From: Hofstenia miamia
Lineage: Eukaryota > Xenacoelomorpha > Acoela > Hofsteniidae
NCBI GenBank assembly: GCA_900660155.1
Contig: CABFPE010000210.1
Span: 423,624 to 487,623 of the forward strand
DNA length: 64,000 bases
Direction of reading: 5' to 3'
The position numbers were made by a program, and so were the translations under genes. Positions 11,701-23,917 of this stretch are shown piece by piece; position 1 is the first letter of the stretch; the number at the start of each line of letters is the position of its first letter. A model generated the notes under the pieces. That model did no database searches. It saw only the letters and a list, made by a program, of their open reading frames with translations, and was not told the origin of the DNA.

Positions 11701-12774
11701 AAAAACATTATTCAAGCTCAGAATATATTTCAAAAAATTGAGCTCGAAACATAAGTATTAAAACCCAAACCATATAAAATGATCCTAATTCAAAATTTTC
11801 ACTGTCCCTATCTCAAAATAACATTTGTCGCAAAAATAATTTGACCAAATTGGTAATTTTTCTTTTTACGTTCTATGAATATAACCACGGACCAAAACGT
11901 TATAATACTGGAATAGAGATAAATTTCATTAAGATTAATTTCGGGTAATAAATAATTATATATCCTGTCTGCATACTATATAATCATATAGTGATATCTC
12001 AATCTTTCATATGGTAATAATATGTATGAGATCATACTTATACCGACATTCCGCTGTATAGTTTCAAGCTTCGGATTAGTTAATTTTAATTCAGTGTTTT
12101 TTGTATGCACTTAAGAATTTTGTGATGCTCTTTTATATCTTTTTGCTTTTATTTTTTGTAAGAAAATTCAAGTTTGCATCTCACAGTTACTTCATAATAT
12201 CTATCCAGTATATTATCTACTCTGCATAATCAGAAACATCATTTGTTGTATATTCTTCTAATAAAAAAGGATTAGATCCCTTTCTCTAGCCTTGGTCTAT
12301 GAAAAAACTTAGTAAAGTTGCATTTACTTAGAATATTTAAGCTAATTTATGAAATATGCGTTCTTCATAAATTAATGTATATTATGCAATGTCTATTGCA
12401 TTAAATACTTCAAACAATAACCCTTCAATCCTAAATTTAAATAATGAATTTATGTTATCTTTTGATTTCGAATATACATAAGTGTAATACATTTTAAAAT
12501 GGCGTTGATAATCGGGCGAATAAATAATCTTGTTCACGGTTTAAAATAATAATAATAAGATTCAGAGCAAATTTATTGCACAATATGTGTATACAAGATC
12601 TACAAACTAACACATAACAAATGAAAAATAAAATATAAACAAATAAATAGCTACAAATTAATATGTACAATATATTATAATGTAATAATATTTGAGTGGA
12701 TGTTTGTGTGGGCGCTCAATGTTAGATGTATGTTTCGAATGCATGAAGTGTATTACCGTCCCCTAATGTATACT
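8797..12774. other. Long non-coding AT-rich stretch
   Basis: No frame with family resemblance and no RNA gene was seen. The LINE tail may resume after 8796. At 9215-9228 the minus strand starts like the gypsy-family LTR (TGTAGAGTCACTC), but the following bases (to about 9060) do not clearly follow it. At 11060-11080 there is a short purine run (GGAAAA repeats). Confidence 0.5.
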
Positions 12775-12803
12775 CTTTTATAATAATAATAATAATAATA
12801 ATA
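12775..12803 (+). repeat. (TAA)n microsatellite
   Basis: About nine uninterrupted TAA units. A shorter one lies at 12545-12560. Confidence 0.9.
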
Positions 12804-13494
12804 CTTTTAATAATAAAATTTATTTCAAATAAAACATTAATATACTTAATTCAAATTTAGCACTAAATTGTTTGAATATGGTTGGCATACGAGTGCGGGA
12901 GATGCTCTTTACACTTTCAACCAGTGTCATTTCATACATAGAGATAAAATGAAGCAGCGAGGTGGATTGCCAATGTTACAATGAATATCACGAATTTGCA
13001 CAAGTAGATTGCCATTAGTAGCCATCAAATTCAAATGAATGCATGTGAAGAACTGCTGAACTCTGCTTGAACTTGCATTCAATACAAATCGCAATAAGAT
13101 CGAGTGATGACATAAGAAAATGAAACACAAATGATAAGATTGACAAAGTGATAAATTTTAACAACTTCAGTAAATCAAATAAAGCTACAGCAGATGAATA
13201 GTTGATTGCTTTGGAACAATTTAGCTTTTGCAAAAACATTAAGTTAATCAAAATCAATTAGATGTAATAGAATTTGGATTTGTATAATGCGATATATTAG
13301 TCTAAAAAACCCTGTATTGTTTATGAACATCACTACCACTGGTACGGATGTGTAGATTACGGATTTGGAAAAGTTTGCAAACGTTTTGAAAGTTGATTAG
13401 GGAACGTGAAATCGTAATACTTGAAAAATAAATACCAATGAGTTCACCATGCTTAAAAACCAATTACTTGTTTATAAAATAGGAAACTATATGC

Positions 13495-14890
13495 AGTAGA
13501 GAGCAAATTAATAAGGACAGCTCATTTTTTTATAATATTTCTTCCTAACCGAAACATATTGGCACACAAAGGCTATTTATCATATAGAAAAACGTTTATT
13601 ATCAAGCTTAATGCTTCAGCAATCATAATATATAAATCAGAGTGTAAAAACTCCGATTTAGGATAATTTATAATAAATTTATAAGAAAAATCCATTTTAT
13701 AATTGTATTTTATATTGTATTGTAAATGTAAATATTTCGTCACTTTCCCTTTATTACTAATGTCATTTTTTAATCTCCGCGGCATTGAATCGACTAAATT
13801 CTCCTTAATGGATGCATCACTCGCCCACAATCTTAACAAATTTTCGATAAGTTCCGGTTTTGTTGTGCACGTTTCAGGAGCCAATTTCTGTTTTAGGATT
13901 CCCCACAAATTCTCAATCGTATTGAGGTCTTGGCTATTCCCTGTCGATTGGATGAGATTAATATTATTATTTTGAAAAAATTGAGGAACAATTTTCGCAG
14001 TATGGGCTGGGGCGTTGTCTTACTTGAAAATAGTTGGATCCAGGATACCATTGGTTGGCTTGTGGGATGATTCGTTCACGTAAAACTTCCAAATACTGCT
14101 CTTTCCGCATATTCTCTTCACAAATATGCAATCTTCCATTGCCAGGGAACGACATGCAGCCCCAAACCATAACTTTCTGTGGTTGCCGGACGGCTGGAAC
14201 GGATGGCATTGGGCTGTTAGGCGTTTGCCATATTTTTCGTTACTTTGCCGTATGGCATTCAAACGTGGACTCCTCTGAGAAAATAATCTAGAATTTCGAA
14301 AAATGAGCTGAATTATATTTAATTGAAATAACTTACTGTTCTCCACTGCTCAACTGTCCAGTTTTTGTAGCGGTTGACAAATTCCAAACCTTTCTTCATC
14401 ATTGCTTTTGTTAGCGGCGGTTTTCTTTTTGGACTAACACTGCTACAGCCAGCTTCTTTCAGTCGACGATGAACTGTGTACTCCTACATCAACTCCCGAC
14501 TCTTTCCACTCCTTTTGTAGTTGTTTGGCTGTTGATAGCGGCTTTGATCATAAATTTCGGACAAGTAGGCGATCATTAGCTTTGACGGATTTCATTTTCC
14601 TTCCACAATGTCCGACTCGTCGTGCACTTATTGATCCAGATGTTTGCTTTTTGACATTTTTCACTGCTGTTCTGCTAACATTTGCTTTTTCTGCAATTTC
14701 TCTTAACGAATATCTATTTTCATTGATTAGAGTCTGAATTTGTATAATTTTTTACTGTGTTAAATCTCGCTTTCTACCCATAATTAAAGCCTTACAGAAT
14801 CGATATTTATGGCTGTCTAATAACGCTAATTGTAATTTCCTACAATAGAATTGTCCTTACATATTGTAATTAATAAACATTGTGTACTTT
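13495..14890 (-). mobile_element. Tc1-like DNA transposon, broken
   Basis: The minus strand encodes pieces of a Tc1-type transposase from a start at about 14781 to 13700. First comes a helix-turn-helix region (SLREIAEKANVSRTAVK), then VMVWGCMSF, DNAPAH around the second catalytic Asp, and a degenerate SPDLNPIEN block (SQDLNTIEN) followed by LWGILK. The frame is interrupted by several stops and frameshifts, among them a stop directly before DNAPAH. The ends share a degenerate GTAAGGACA/TAAGGACA terminal block (left near 13504-13520, right near 14850-14870). It is therefore an old dead copy of the DD34E group. Confidence 0.8.
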
Positions 14891-14914
14891 TACCTGATTA
14901 GTTATGTTTTTTAA

Positions 14915-16191
14915 CCCTAGAATTAATAACATGGTCAATTGACCATTTCTGAAATTTCTTTTTTGTGCCATTGCCTTTGCTTTATTTGAAATAAGATGAA
15001 AGCTTATGCATATTAACATTGTGTATTAATTTTTAATGTAAGATTCATATAATTCATTAAAATAAAAAAACTTCGTTAATGCATAACATGGTCAATTGAC
15101 CAATTCATGCCTCATAATAACAGCATATACTGAATTCCGATATTACTGAATGTAGTATACAACTACAAAAATGTTTGTACAAAATGGTGGAAACTGAGTG
15201 GTGAGGTGGCTTTTACATTATCAGAACAAGAAATCCAAGTATTATACACCATACTAGTGGAGTTACATCATTACTTAGAAATTGTATTGATTGTATAGTT
15301 GAATTATTAGCGACATACAATTTGCTAGTTTCTTCGATATACAAATGCTCATATTAATATTAGTGACGATGTTAGCAGAATATGCTTCTAAAAGCAAAGG
15401 CGAACCACATAGAACTCTATCTAGTCCTGAAAATAGTACATCTTTGTCTTAGGCGACAATGATTGTGTTTCACTTTGAATTTATTAGATGTCATCTTTGA
15501 TTTGATGATAAATCAAGCAGACTTGAAAAGAAAGGAGAAAACAAGTATTGCCATATAGGGGATTTATGTAATTGAAAATGCTTAACAACTTTCAAATGTA
15601 ACAATTGACTAACAGCTGATGAGATGCAGATCTCATTGTCTCTTCACATAATACATACAATCCAGGCCAGATCCGTTTTGAATAAAGTTCTGACTATTGT
15701 ATTGCTCCAAAACTTTATTTATTCCTTATTCCTTATTTTGGGGAAAGGTGAGACATTAAATGAACCTTTAGGGAAACACGTGGTTGTGGAGGTAATGGAG
15801 TCCATACTTCAATATGCAATTCAGTCTTACTACTGATAATCTACTTACATCTTTCTCCAGCAACACTAGTCTAAATAAAACAAGAACAGCTTTGATTGGA
15901 ACAGTCAGACAAATGCATACAGATGCTCCTAGGATATTTTCAAAAACGTCATTTGTGTCCACGAAAGTCAGTTTACGTTCAAAGATGATTTAAATACTTT
16001 ACTGACATGATACCAATTTATAAATACACAACACTTAATGAAATTTATCATTAATATTCATATATCTAACATTTTCTTTAAAATTGCCTAGGTTAGTATA
16101 ATATTAATGAATAAAACAACTATCGAATAGTCAAATGGTCAATTGACCATGTCATGCAAAATAGCCTGTTGAAAGATCATGCATTCTAGGG
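14915..16191 (+). mobile_element. piggyBac-like transposon, degraded
   Basis: Tips are CCCTAGAA on the left and TTCTAGGG on the right, each flanked by TTAA (14911-14914 and 16192-16195), the hallmark of piggyBac. A palindrome ATGGTCAATTGACCAT lies close to both ends, with a near copy at 15087. At 15760-15990 the plus strand encodes remnants of the transposase: LGKHVVVEVMES, a stop, then TDNLLTS and RTALIGTVRQ, matching the conserved DNYFTS...GT(I/V)R region. At 1277 bp the copy is internally deleted and dead. Confidence 0.85.
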
Positions 16192-16329
16192 TTAATGCTT
16201 ATTTACATACACTTACGTGTACTTTTACCTGATTGGTTATGTTTTCTTATGTTTATTTACATACACGCACGTTCCTAACAATATATATCTATATATACAA
16301 ATATATACTTACGCTATATATATATATAC

Positions 16330-16348
16330 TACCTAGAGGGAGCTATTA

Positions 16349-16379
<31 letters not shown>

Positions 16380-16517
16380 CTGTACTCACGATTGCTCACG
16401 ATATATTGTGCACAACAAGTCACTGAATCACGTGTTGCACTACGGAGGAATTTTATTCATTACACACTGAGTAGCAGTTCATCATGTGAGAAATAATAAT
16501 TTGCTCCCTACTATATA

Positions 16518-16548
<31 letters not shown>

Positions 16549-17117
16549 NNNNNNNNNNNNNNNNNNNNNNNNNNNNNNNNNNNNNNNNNNNNNNNNNNNN
16601 NNNNNNNNNNNNNNNNNNNNNNNNNNNNNNNNNNNNNNNNNNNNNNNNNNNNNNNNNNNNNNNNNNNNNNNNNNNNNNNNNNNNNNNNNNNNNNNNNNNN
16701 NNNNNNNNNNNNNNNNNNNNNNNNNNNNNNNNNNNNNNNNNNNNNNNNNNNNNNNNNNNNNNNNNNNNNNNNNNNNNNNNNNNNNNNNNNNNNNNNNNNN
16801 NNNNNNNNNNNNNNNNNNNNNNNNNNNNNNNNNNNNNNNNNNNNNNNNNNNNNNNNNNNNNNNNNNNNNNNNNNNNNNNNNNNNNNNNNNNNNNNNNNNN
16901 NNNNNNNNNNNNNNNNNNNNNNNNNNNNNNNNNNNNNNNNNNNNNNNNNNNNNNNNNNNNNNNNNNNNNNNNNNNNNNNNNNNNNNNNNNNNNNNNNNNN
17001 NNNNNNNNNNNNNNNNNNNNNNNNNNNNNNNNNNNNNNNNNNNNNNNNNNNNNNNNNNNNNNNNNNNNNNNNNNNNNNNNNNNNNNNNNNNNNNNTATAT
17101 ATATATATATATATATA
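16330..17117. repeat. TA microsatellite containing an assembly gap
   Basis: Long (TA)n tracts lie at 16355-16379, 16511-16548 and 17096-17117. Positions 16549-17095 are 547 N. The tracts on both sides of the gap are the same repeat, so the assembler most probably failed in the microsatellite. Reading frames crossing the N are meaningless. Confidence 0.95.
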
Positions 17118-17870
17118 CTTTCAAAAACTGATGGTTTCAAATTGCACCTTACTTTCTGTAAAACTGTAAAGGCATTACTGCCAATTTAGATATAGAATGC
17201 TTTCTAGGCTGAATATATTGCCGTCTTTAAAGATTTCGTTTGTTCATCTTGTTCCAGTTTAATTACTAGGAACAAAGCAACAATGCGCTTTTATTTACCC
17301 TACATACCCCTTCTTCCTGAACAGTATATACTTACAACTAATATTGAACTCATTAAGTGTACTCACTAATAATCCAATATTCTAGGATTACTGTTTCGTC
17401 ATGGTTCTGTTAAAACTGACAATCTAACAGAATTTATTTAGAAAACGTATGCTTAGTGGTGTGAAGTGAATGAATTGAACTTGTATCAAATATGTTTCAG
17501 GTCATGTTTCTTTAGCTTAAATGCACTGAGGTGTAAAATGTCGATAGCACACTTAGAGGACATACAAAACCATGTTTATATAGCAGTGTTTAAAAAGCAA
17601 AAAAAGCAATCGGGAAAACTTTAAAAATTTAATAACATCAGTAAAGGGGTCTTTAATTATGTAAAAATTAAAAGGATATCTTCATTTGAAATAGCTTTCA
17701 ACATTTCGTGTTAATTGATAATAATGCCAACGTTGATTGTCTTTCCAACCGTAAATTTAGTTTTAAAAAAGTTTTCAAAATGTTCAAATACAATATTTGG
17801 GAATTTTTTGATCAATTTTGACTTTACTTGAAATTTTAACATTTCAGTGACCTGATTCATTTGCTGATAC
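17118..17870. other. Non-coding stretch
   Basis: No gene or known repeat was recognised. A CAGTGTTT string at 17584 resembles a hAT tip, but I found no convincing partner end. Confidence 0.4.
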
Positions 17871-17879
17871 TGGCATTAT

Positions 17880-18640
17880 GTCAACAAACAAAAATGCTCA
17901 CAAAGACTCTCTTCCAAATCTTTAGGATAGATGGCAACAAGTTTTTTGTTTTTAGTAGAACTTCATCAGACGTAAGTGATCTGCTTCACAGAAATAAAAA
18001 ATTTACCTAAGGTATCGTAGCACGAGCATCGTTTAGTCATTTCTACAACAATTGTGTTAATATTAACCAACAATATTTACATACGAAATCTGACACTTTC
18101 GCTTCCAAAAACGGCTTCATTGTGACCCTCGTCAAAAAACCTAGACCACTTCTGTATAAAATTGGAAGAGCTCCATCAGTGAGTTGATTTCCTTAACTTT
18201 TCAAAACATGGAATTTCATATGAATCTCTTGAAGATATATTATGAGACTATTATATAAAGATACAAATGTACCAATTTCAATGCCAGATTTTTTTAACGA
18301 TATTTAAGCGCTTAGGAATGTCGTTCCATATAATACTCATAAGCACAGTTTCAAAATGAGATAATTTTTTTGCTAGCCGTTGTGATAAAGACTTTACAAC
18401 ATTACTTTTCTTTTGCATATTTGTTTTTAATTTTTTCCATCTTTGTAATGATGCTGAAAAAAATGCATAAGCAACTTGCAAATGTAGCATCAACGAAAGA
18501 TTCACTAGCAGCAGATCCCATCAAATTCAAACTGTGTGGAAATGCATCACATACTCTGGCCTATACCGGGTGTTCATGTTGCTAGCATTGTCATAGGATT
18601 GTGGTCGACAATTAGCAATGTAGATTCCTAGTTTATTATA
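17880..18640 (-). pseudogene. hAT transposase remnant (ZMYM1-like)
   Basis: On the minus strand, from 18640 downward, the translation shows CRPQSYDNASNM, then HSLNLMGSAASESFVDA and a FFSASLQRWKKLK segment. Near 17940 it shows YPKDLEESLCEHF. These match, in order, the conserved blocks of hAT transposases of the ZMYM1/DUF4371 type (GQSYDNAANM, HSLNLV, FF..S.QRW, YP.DLE). Frames change between blocks and stops occur, so it is dead. No terminal repeats or 8-bp duplication were identified. Confidence 0.7.
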
Positions 18641-18649
18641 ATGCCGAAA

Positions 18650-19600
18650 TCGAATCATGAATGTTGTATTCGCCGTCAAGTTAATTAATAAGAATGAATT
18701 TAATAAATTGCACTACCATGCTGCCATCATCTTTTTAAACAAGAGTAAGTTAGGCTGTGTGACTACAATCTTGAGTTGAATAAATCATAATAATATAATA
18801 TTTTGACACTGTAACTTCTAGTGATATTTGACGTGTCACCTTTGACTCTAACAAATGAATAAATTCATCACATATGGTCGATGGGAAATACATGTAACAG
18901 GAATGGCCCTTCCCGGGATTTCCAAATCTTTTGAATGCTCAGAAAGAAAGAGATCAATTCTGCAGTTAATTCGATCAACCTGCATTATCATTCAGTTGTT
19001 GTCAATTGTGAGGTATACCGTTATTATTCTTTTGCAAAAACTCTAATATACTGTTCATTGTTTGCTTTATTCTTCTTTTCACGCTCGCAAACATCCATTA
19101 GCAATTGCCTTTGGAATATAGAAACAATCAAATAAGTTAAATTTCATACATATGAGAATGATTGCAATCATGCGAATTTTACTGAACTGGGGTAAATATA
19201 ACTCTGCATTTCGCCAGTAGATAAATTCTTTTATCATTGGTTGCATTCTTCCTGGCGCCCTTGATTTAACAAAATACACGGACACCCGCCTAGGCTGTAC
19301 AAACACCTTAATCCGGTGATGTGTGCAATTAATAATTTTATGCATTTATATATAACACAAAGGATGCGTATTTGCTGTTTTTCTATAGTTTAAAATCTTG
19401 AAATATCAATATTACTTCTACCTCCGTAGGCGAAAAACTGGCTACTCCATTTTATATATAAATTCTCCAAAAATTGAAATACTACAATAATTTAATACAT
19501 AAGGATTTTATATTTTCTTTTATTATTTAGGTAGTTATCTTTGGTAGATAGATGATATTAATATTATTTTTATATAAACTAATTGACTGGAACATGTTTA
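18650..19600. other. Unassigned stretch before IPO11
   Basis: A minus-strand frame at 19079-19345 and overlapping plus-strand frames at 18855-19135 show no family resemblance. The stretch must hold the promoter of importin-11, but no core element is clear. Confidence 0.35.
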
Positions 19601-19629
19601 TATTTACACTTATTTTCAGTTGCTTCCAT

Positions 19630-22522
19630 ATGCTTAATTGTTCTAATGAATTTGATCCTAGCGAAATTCTGTTATTGTTACATCACACTGTATCACAAAA
19701 TCCAAATGATTTGCAAGCATCTGAAGCGAAATTAGCAAGCTATTCAAAGAAACCTGGATTCTATTCTATTCTTAGTCATTTGCTTTTGCAAGATAATCTG
19801 CCCCCTAATGTCCGCTGCATGATAGTAATATTTTTTAAAAATGCTGTTGCTCAAAGATGGCGTAAAGGCACCAATGCTGTAGAAATATCTCAAGAGGAAA
19901 AAGTTAGTGATGCACACTTATTTAATTTTTGCAACATTTTAATTCTTATATATTTCGAATATAAAAATAAATGTGCATCACTAAGAGTACAATAAGAGAT
20001 GTTATCTTACGTTTAACTAATGAAGCGGACGACGCAACCGCTAGACAAATAGGCGTTTTGTTTGGAAGACTTGCACGAATAGATTGCCCAGTTTATTGGC
20101 CTGATTTATTACCCCGCTTGCTCGACTTAGTGCAAAGTAGTCAGGATCATTTACATCAACAACGATCTCTATTATACACATATCGTGTAGTTAAGGTAAT
20201 ATCATTGCTAATTTCTATTGCATTAACTTTCAATTTTTTCAAAATTTATGCTTCTGAATTTAGTCCCTTGCAATTAAAAGATTACCAACTGATCGAAGAA
20301 TTTTCAAACAATTCTTTCAAAGTTTCTTTGGAATTATCTACGGCTTCTGGCTAAAATATTTGGAAGTTCAAAACCCAAGTACTTATGACCAAGAAAATGC
20401 ACTTTTTATTCTAAAAATTATTAGGCAGTTAATTGCTTATAACATTGAACCGCCTTCTTCTAATATTCAATCAATGCAACATTTATCGAACATGTTTCAC
20501 TACAGTTTATCGGTTGTTGATATCAAGAATACGTTAAACTTGAAATTGATGAATACAGCTGTTAAAACCCTGCTCGACGTATTGTACTATCATCCTAATT
20601 CATTCATTTCTTTAATTCGTCCTGCATTCAGTGCATGTCTAAAGCTTATTCAATACTCGCTTAGTGAAAAAATTACTGTTAATTGGTTGAATTTGCTCAA
20701 AAATATTGTAATGTCTGATGAGTTTAGACCTGTTCACTCAAGTATTTACATCAATGATGTTGTTTCTCTGATAAAGTCTGAACTTATCCTTCATACAAAA
20801 GATTTAGTTAAATATGCTTTGACACAATGTCTTCCATTGAAGACAGAGGAACTCCTTTTTTGGCAGAGTGATCCTGAAGGTTATTTTGCAAATGAAGTAG
20901 TTCAAGGTGACTCTTGGAGATTTGCGCTTAGGCCCTGTGCAATATCTTTGTTGGCAACTTTAATTGCTGAAAGGCCTGATGAAGTTGTCTGCATAATATT
21001 GCAAGCGCTACAGGAGTATTGTAATGACGAAATTGCATTTGAGGCAATTTTACAATGTGTAGTACTTTGTTGCAATAAACCAGAAATTTCAGAATGGCTT
21101 CGAAAAAATCTATCTTCCTTATGCTGTTCTGGTTCAATATTGCGTCGAAGAACTGCAAAAGTAATTGGTGCTTGGCTGGATTTCACAAATAACTTGTCAG
21201 AAGAAGTATATGTACTGATAAGTAATCTTCTTGGTCCTGGTGATTTAGTTGTAAGGTTAACAGCCGTCGATGCATTATCTTGTGCCTTCACTTCATTAGA
21301 TTATACACCTGAGTTATTTGCCACAGTCTCTTCAAATATTTTGAATGCCATATTTGTTCTTTTAAATGATGTTAAAGAATGTTCATCGTGTTTACAAATT
21401 GTATTGGCTATTCGTGATTTAGTTGCACATGATGGTGCTAATGAATTAGAGCGAAAGCAAATAGCAACTTTATTTGAACCGTTGTGGATGAACGGTGATC
21501 AATCATTGAAGATTGCTATTTTAGAATGTTGTAGTTCTTTGGCATCTGTTGGTGATTGTGAATCAATCATTTCCTTAGCTTTGCCTGCTATAATTGAAGG
21601 TCTTAATTGCGAAGAGTTGGAAATTGCTTTTCAAGCAAGCATTGATTTATTAAATTCTGCAACTACTCCCATTAGGCAGTTACTAGACATTTTTGAAGTT
21701 GTTTTAAGATTTCTTGTAATTAGTGGTGAATGTAGATTTATGGTGATAGAAATTGCACAAAGAAATTTATTGTTATTTCCTGGTGAATTTTTGGAAAAAT
21801 ATGGATCTAATCTATCAAATATTTTAACTGATATGGTGGGGGATTGCAATACAAATGAACTAATTTACTTATGTGACTTCTTAGACATGAGTTTAATGTT
21901 AGATACAGTTAAAACTGTATTACACTTCGAGGATCTTCTTTTGCGATTACTTCAAGCGTTATTGGAGCAATGCTTTCCGTTGCGTGCTCAAATAGAGCTT
22001 GTATCTGTTTTCTGTCGACTTGCTACTCTTGCTTCTGACTTATGCCAAAATCTTATTTCTAAATACGCTGCTAATAATAACCAAACTTTATTAGAGACAA
22101 CTTATGCAATGGTAGGTGTAGTTTGCGATATTTTAGACTCTGTTGGTAACCACACCACGCGAAGAATTATAGCATTTGGCCTCTTAACATTGTGGTTAAT
22201 AGGAGGTGAAACTAGTGTTAAGAATCGTTTCAATGAAGTAATTTGTTCATTACTCGAAGTTTTGCATGACATTGCTGAAACCTCTCGGGATTTGGACAGT
22301 CCACTCAAAGACAATGATTCTTGTGCATCATTGAATTGCCATTCTCGTCGCTTACAACAACTTTATCAATCAAATCCTTTTAAAAACTTGTCTTTGACAC
22401 AAGCTATTGGTGAACGCTTAACTTTTATACGCGATAGTATTGGAGTTGAAGCATTTGATCACTTATTAAACTCTATGGATATTGAGATTAAAAATCAGTT
22501 GCAATCATTTTTTAATTCATAA
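19630..22522 (+). CDS. IPO11: Importin-11 (karyopherin beta family)
   Basis: Three coding exons: 19630-19902, 19986-20195 and 20264-22522, with two tiny introns of 83 and 68 bp, both in phase 0 with GT..AG ends. The product is about 913 residues (human importin-11 has 975). It carries cargo such as UBE2E-type ubiquitin-conjugating enzymes and rpL12 into the nucleus with RanGTP. The N-terminal importin-beta region shows PGFYSIL and KNAVAQRWR, then QIGVLFGRLARIDCP and YWPDLLP. The middle has DPEGYF..E..QGDSW..ALRPC, a signature of the family. The end, SLTQAIGERL...LQSFF, aligns with the human C-terminus. The whole is HEAT-like helices. The start at 19630 was preferred over 19552, which would add a hydrophobic tail that probably belongs to an intron or 5' UTR (acceptor TTTTCAG at 19619). 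Confidence 0.93.
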
Positions 22523-22650
22523 CATTGCCTTTAATCATGAAGTAAATGATTTTATTGAATTTTATATCTTGATGTTTATTATTTTATTTAAGTATTTGTA
22601 TTAACAAAGTAATTGTTGAATTTTGTGAATTGGCTTTGTATAGATTATAG

Positions 22651-23917
22651 ATGGCTGCTGAACTCACCCGTCCAGTCCAGCATTTATCAAGTGTTCTTCA
22701 CAATGGATTTGGACGTTATGTTATTCAACTACAAAGAATCACTCTCCATTTTTCTAAAACTGCTGGCGCACATCGTGGAATCAGGGATTACATTGAGAAT
22801 CACGTAACGGATTTCGCAAAGATTCATCCTTCTATTGTTGTCTACGTAATGCCCAATCGAATGGTATGCGTCTTATGAAAATTAAATGGTTTTCTTGTAA
22901 TTTTCGAATATATTCATTAGATTATGTAGTTACAGTATTTTAAAATCTGATTAGTTGTGTTCATTAGAAATATTTTATAGCAGTAATTTACCTCTGTATT
23001 GGTAAATTTTCATGAGTGTAGTTTGCGGACAATACCTTCTTGTTATTGTATATTTTTGAGGTAGGCCTTTGAGGACTGCATTTATTTGCAATTACAATAG
23101 AATTTTAATTCATAGCGTAGCACGATTTGTGCATATTTCCAACATTTAAAATTAGATCCGGTATATTTTCAACAAGAATAAATAATTCATTCTTGAGTAT
23201 CCGAATCATTCTTGATGTTGTTTCCAAGTTCAATAGGGAAATTAACTAGAAAATCATGGAGCATTGGGTTTCTGTGGCATACATTTAATAATATCATTGA
23301 AATTTATCCAACGTACGCTTTTTATTAAACGCAAATGTATTTATTAAAAGCATCAATGCCCAAATGTAAATATGTACAAACTCAGTAATACATATATAAA
23401 TTGTGTTTTTGAGGGTACTGTTTTAATTTTTACTTTGTTTCTTCTAAAACACTACACAATATTTTCAATATTCTTTTGAAAAATTTTCATATTCTTAAAA
23501 TGCATTGTTTATGTTTCAAATGATGTATACATAAAATATATAACCACTGTTAGTAATGATTTATGTTAGGTTACAAAATCACATCTAATTGGAGAATATC
23601 TGTGCAATGAGAACCTTAAAGTAGTTACTGATGGAATGACCGAAGATCAAGTTCAATACTGGATGGAGCTCCTGAGAACGAGAAGTGGAATTCCAGATTA
23701 TCGCTACCACAAAAGGTTTAGCAATCCTACTCCCAGCGTTCAAGGTGTTTGGAATCCTCTCTACAATAAACCTTTACAGACAATTAGCCAGAAGTTTATA
23801 AAGGTCGCTAAAGATAACTCGAGATTCGAAATACGAACAGAAAGTGGTTCTCCTATTCTACAAGTACAGCCTGGTCCTGCACCCCGTGGAAATTGGACTC
23901 GGTTGAGAGCAATGTAA
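22651..23917 (+). CDS. MRPL43: Mitochondrial large-subunit ribosomal protein mL43
   Basis: Two exons, 22651-22863 and 23570-23917, with a 706-bp phase-0 intron (GTATGC..TTAG), giving about 186 residues. It is a component of the mitochondrial 39S ribosomal subunit. Exon 1 has SVLHNGFGRYVIQLQRI, RGIRDYIE and VTDFAKIHPSIVVYV, matching the thioredoxin-like L51/S25/CI-B8 fold of mL43. Exon 2 has IGEYLCNE and, near the end of the conserved part, NPTPSVQGVWNPLYNKP, as in the human protein (NPSIQGQWHP). The start lies only 128 bp after the importin-11 stop, on the same strand. The last about 45 residues are lineage-specific. Confidence 0.92.

Noticed and set aside
12900-13257. Minus-strand frames that might be a hAT transposase C-terminal remnant (SKAINYSSAVALFD)
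   Set aside because: Only one short block looks similar, and frames are short; not enough to call.
16453-17189. Several 200-codon frames on both strands
   Set aside because: They run through the 547 N and TA repeats and have no real sequence.
17584-18820. Possible hAT element ends (CAGTGTTT at 17584, GACACTG at 18812)
   Set aside because: The inner bases do not match, and flanks show no 8-bp duplication.
20902-21291. Minus-strand frame within importin-11
   Set aside because: Shadow of the conserved plus-strand exon.
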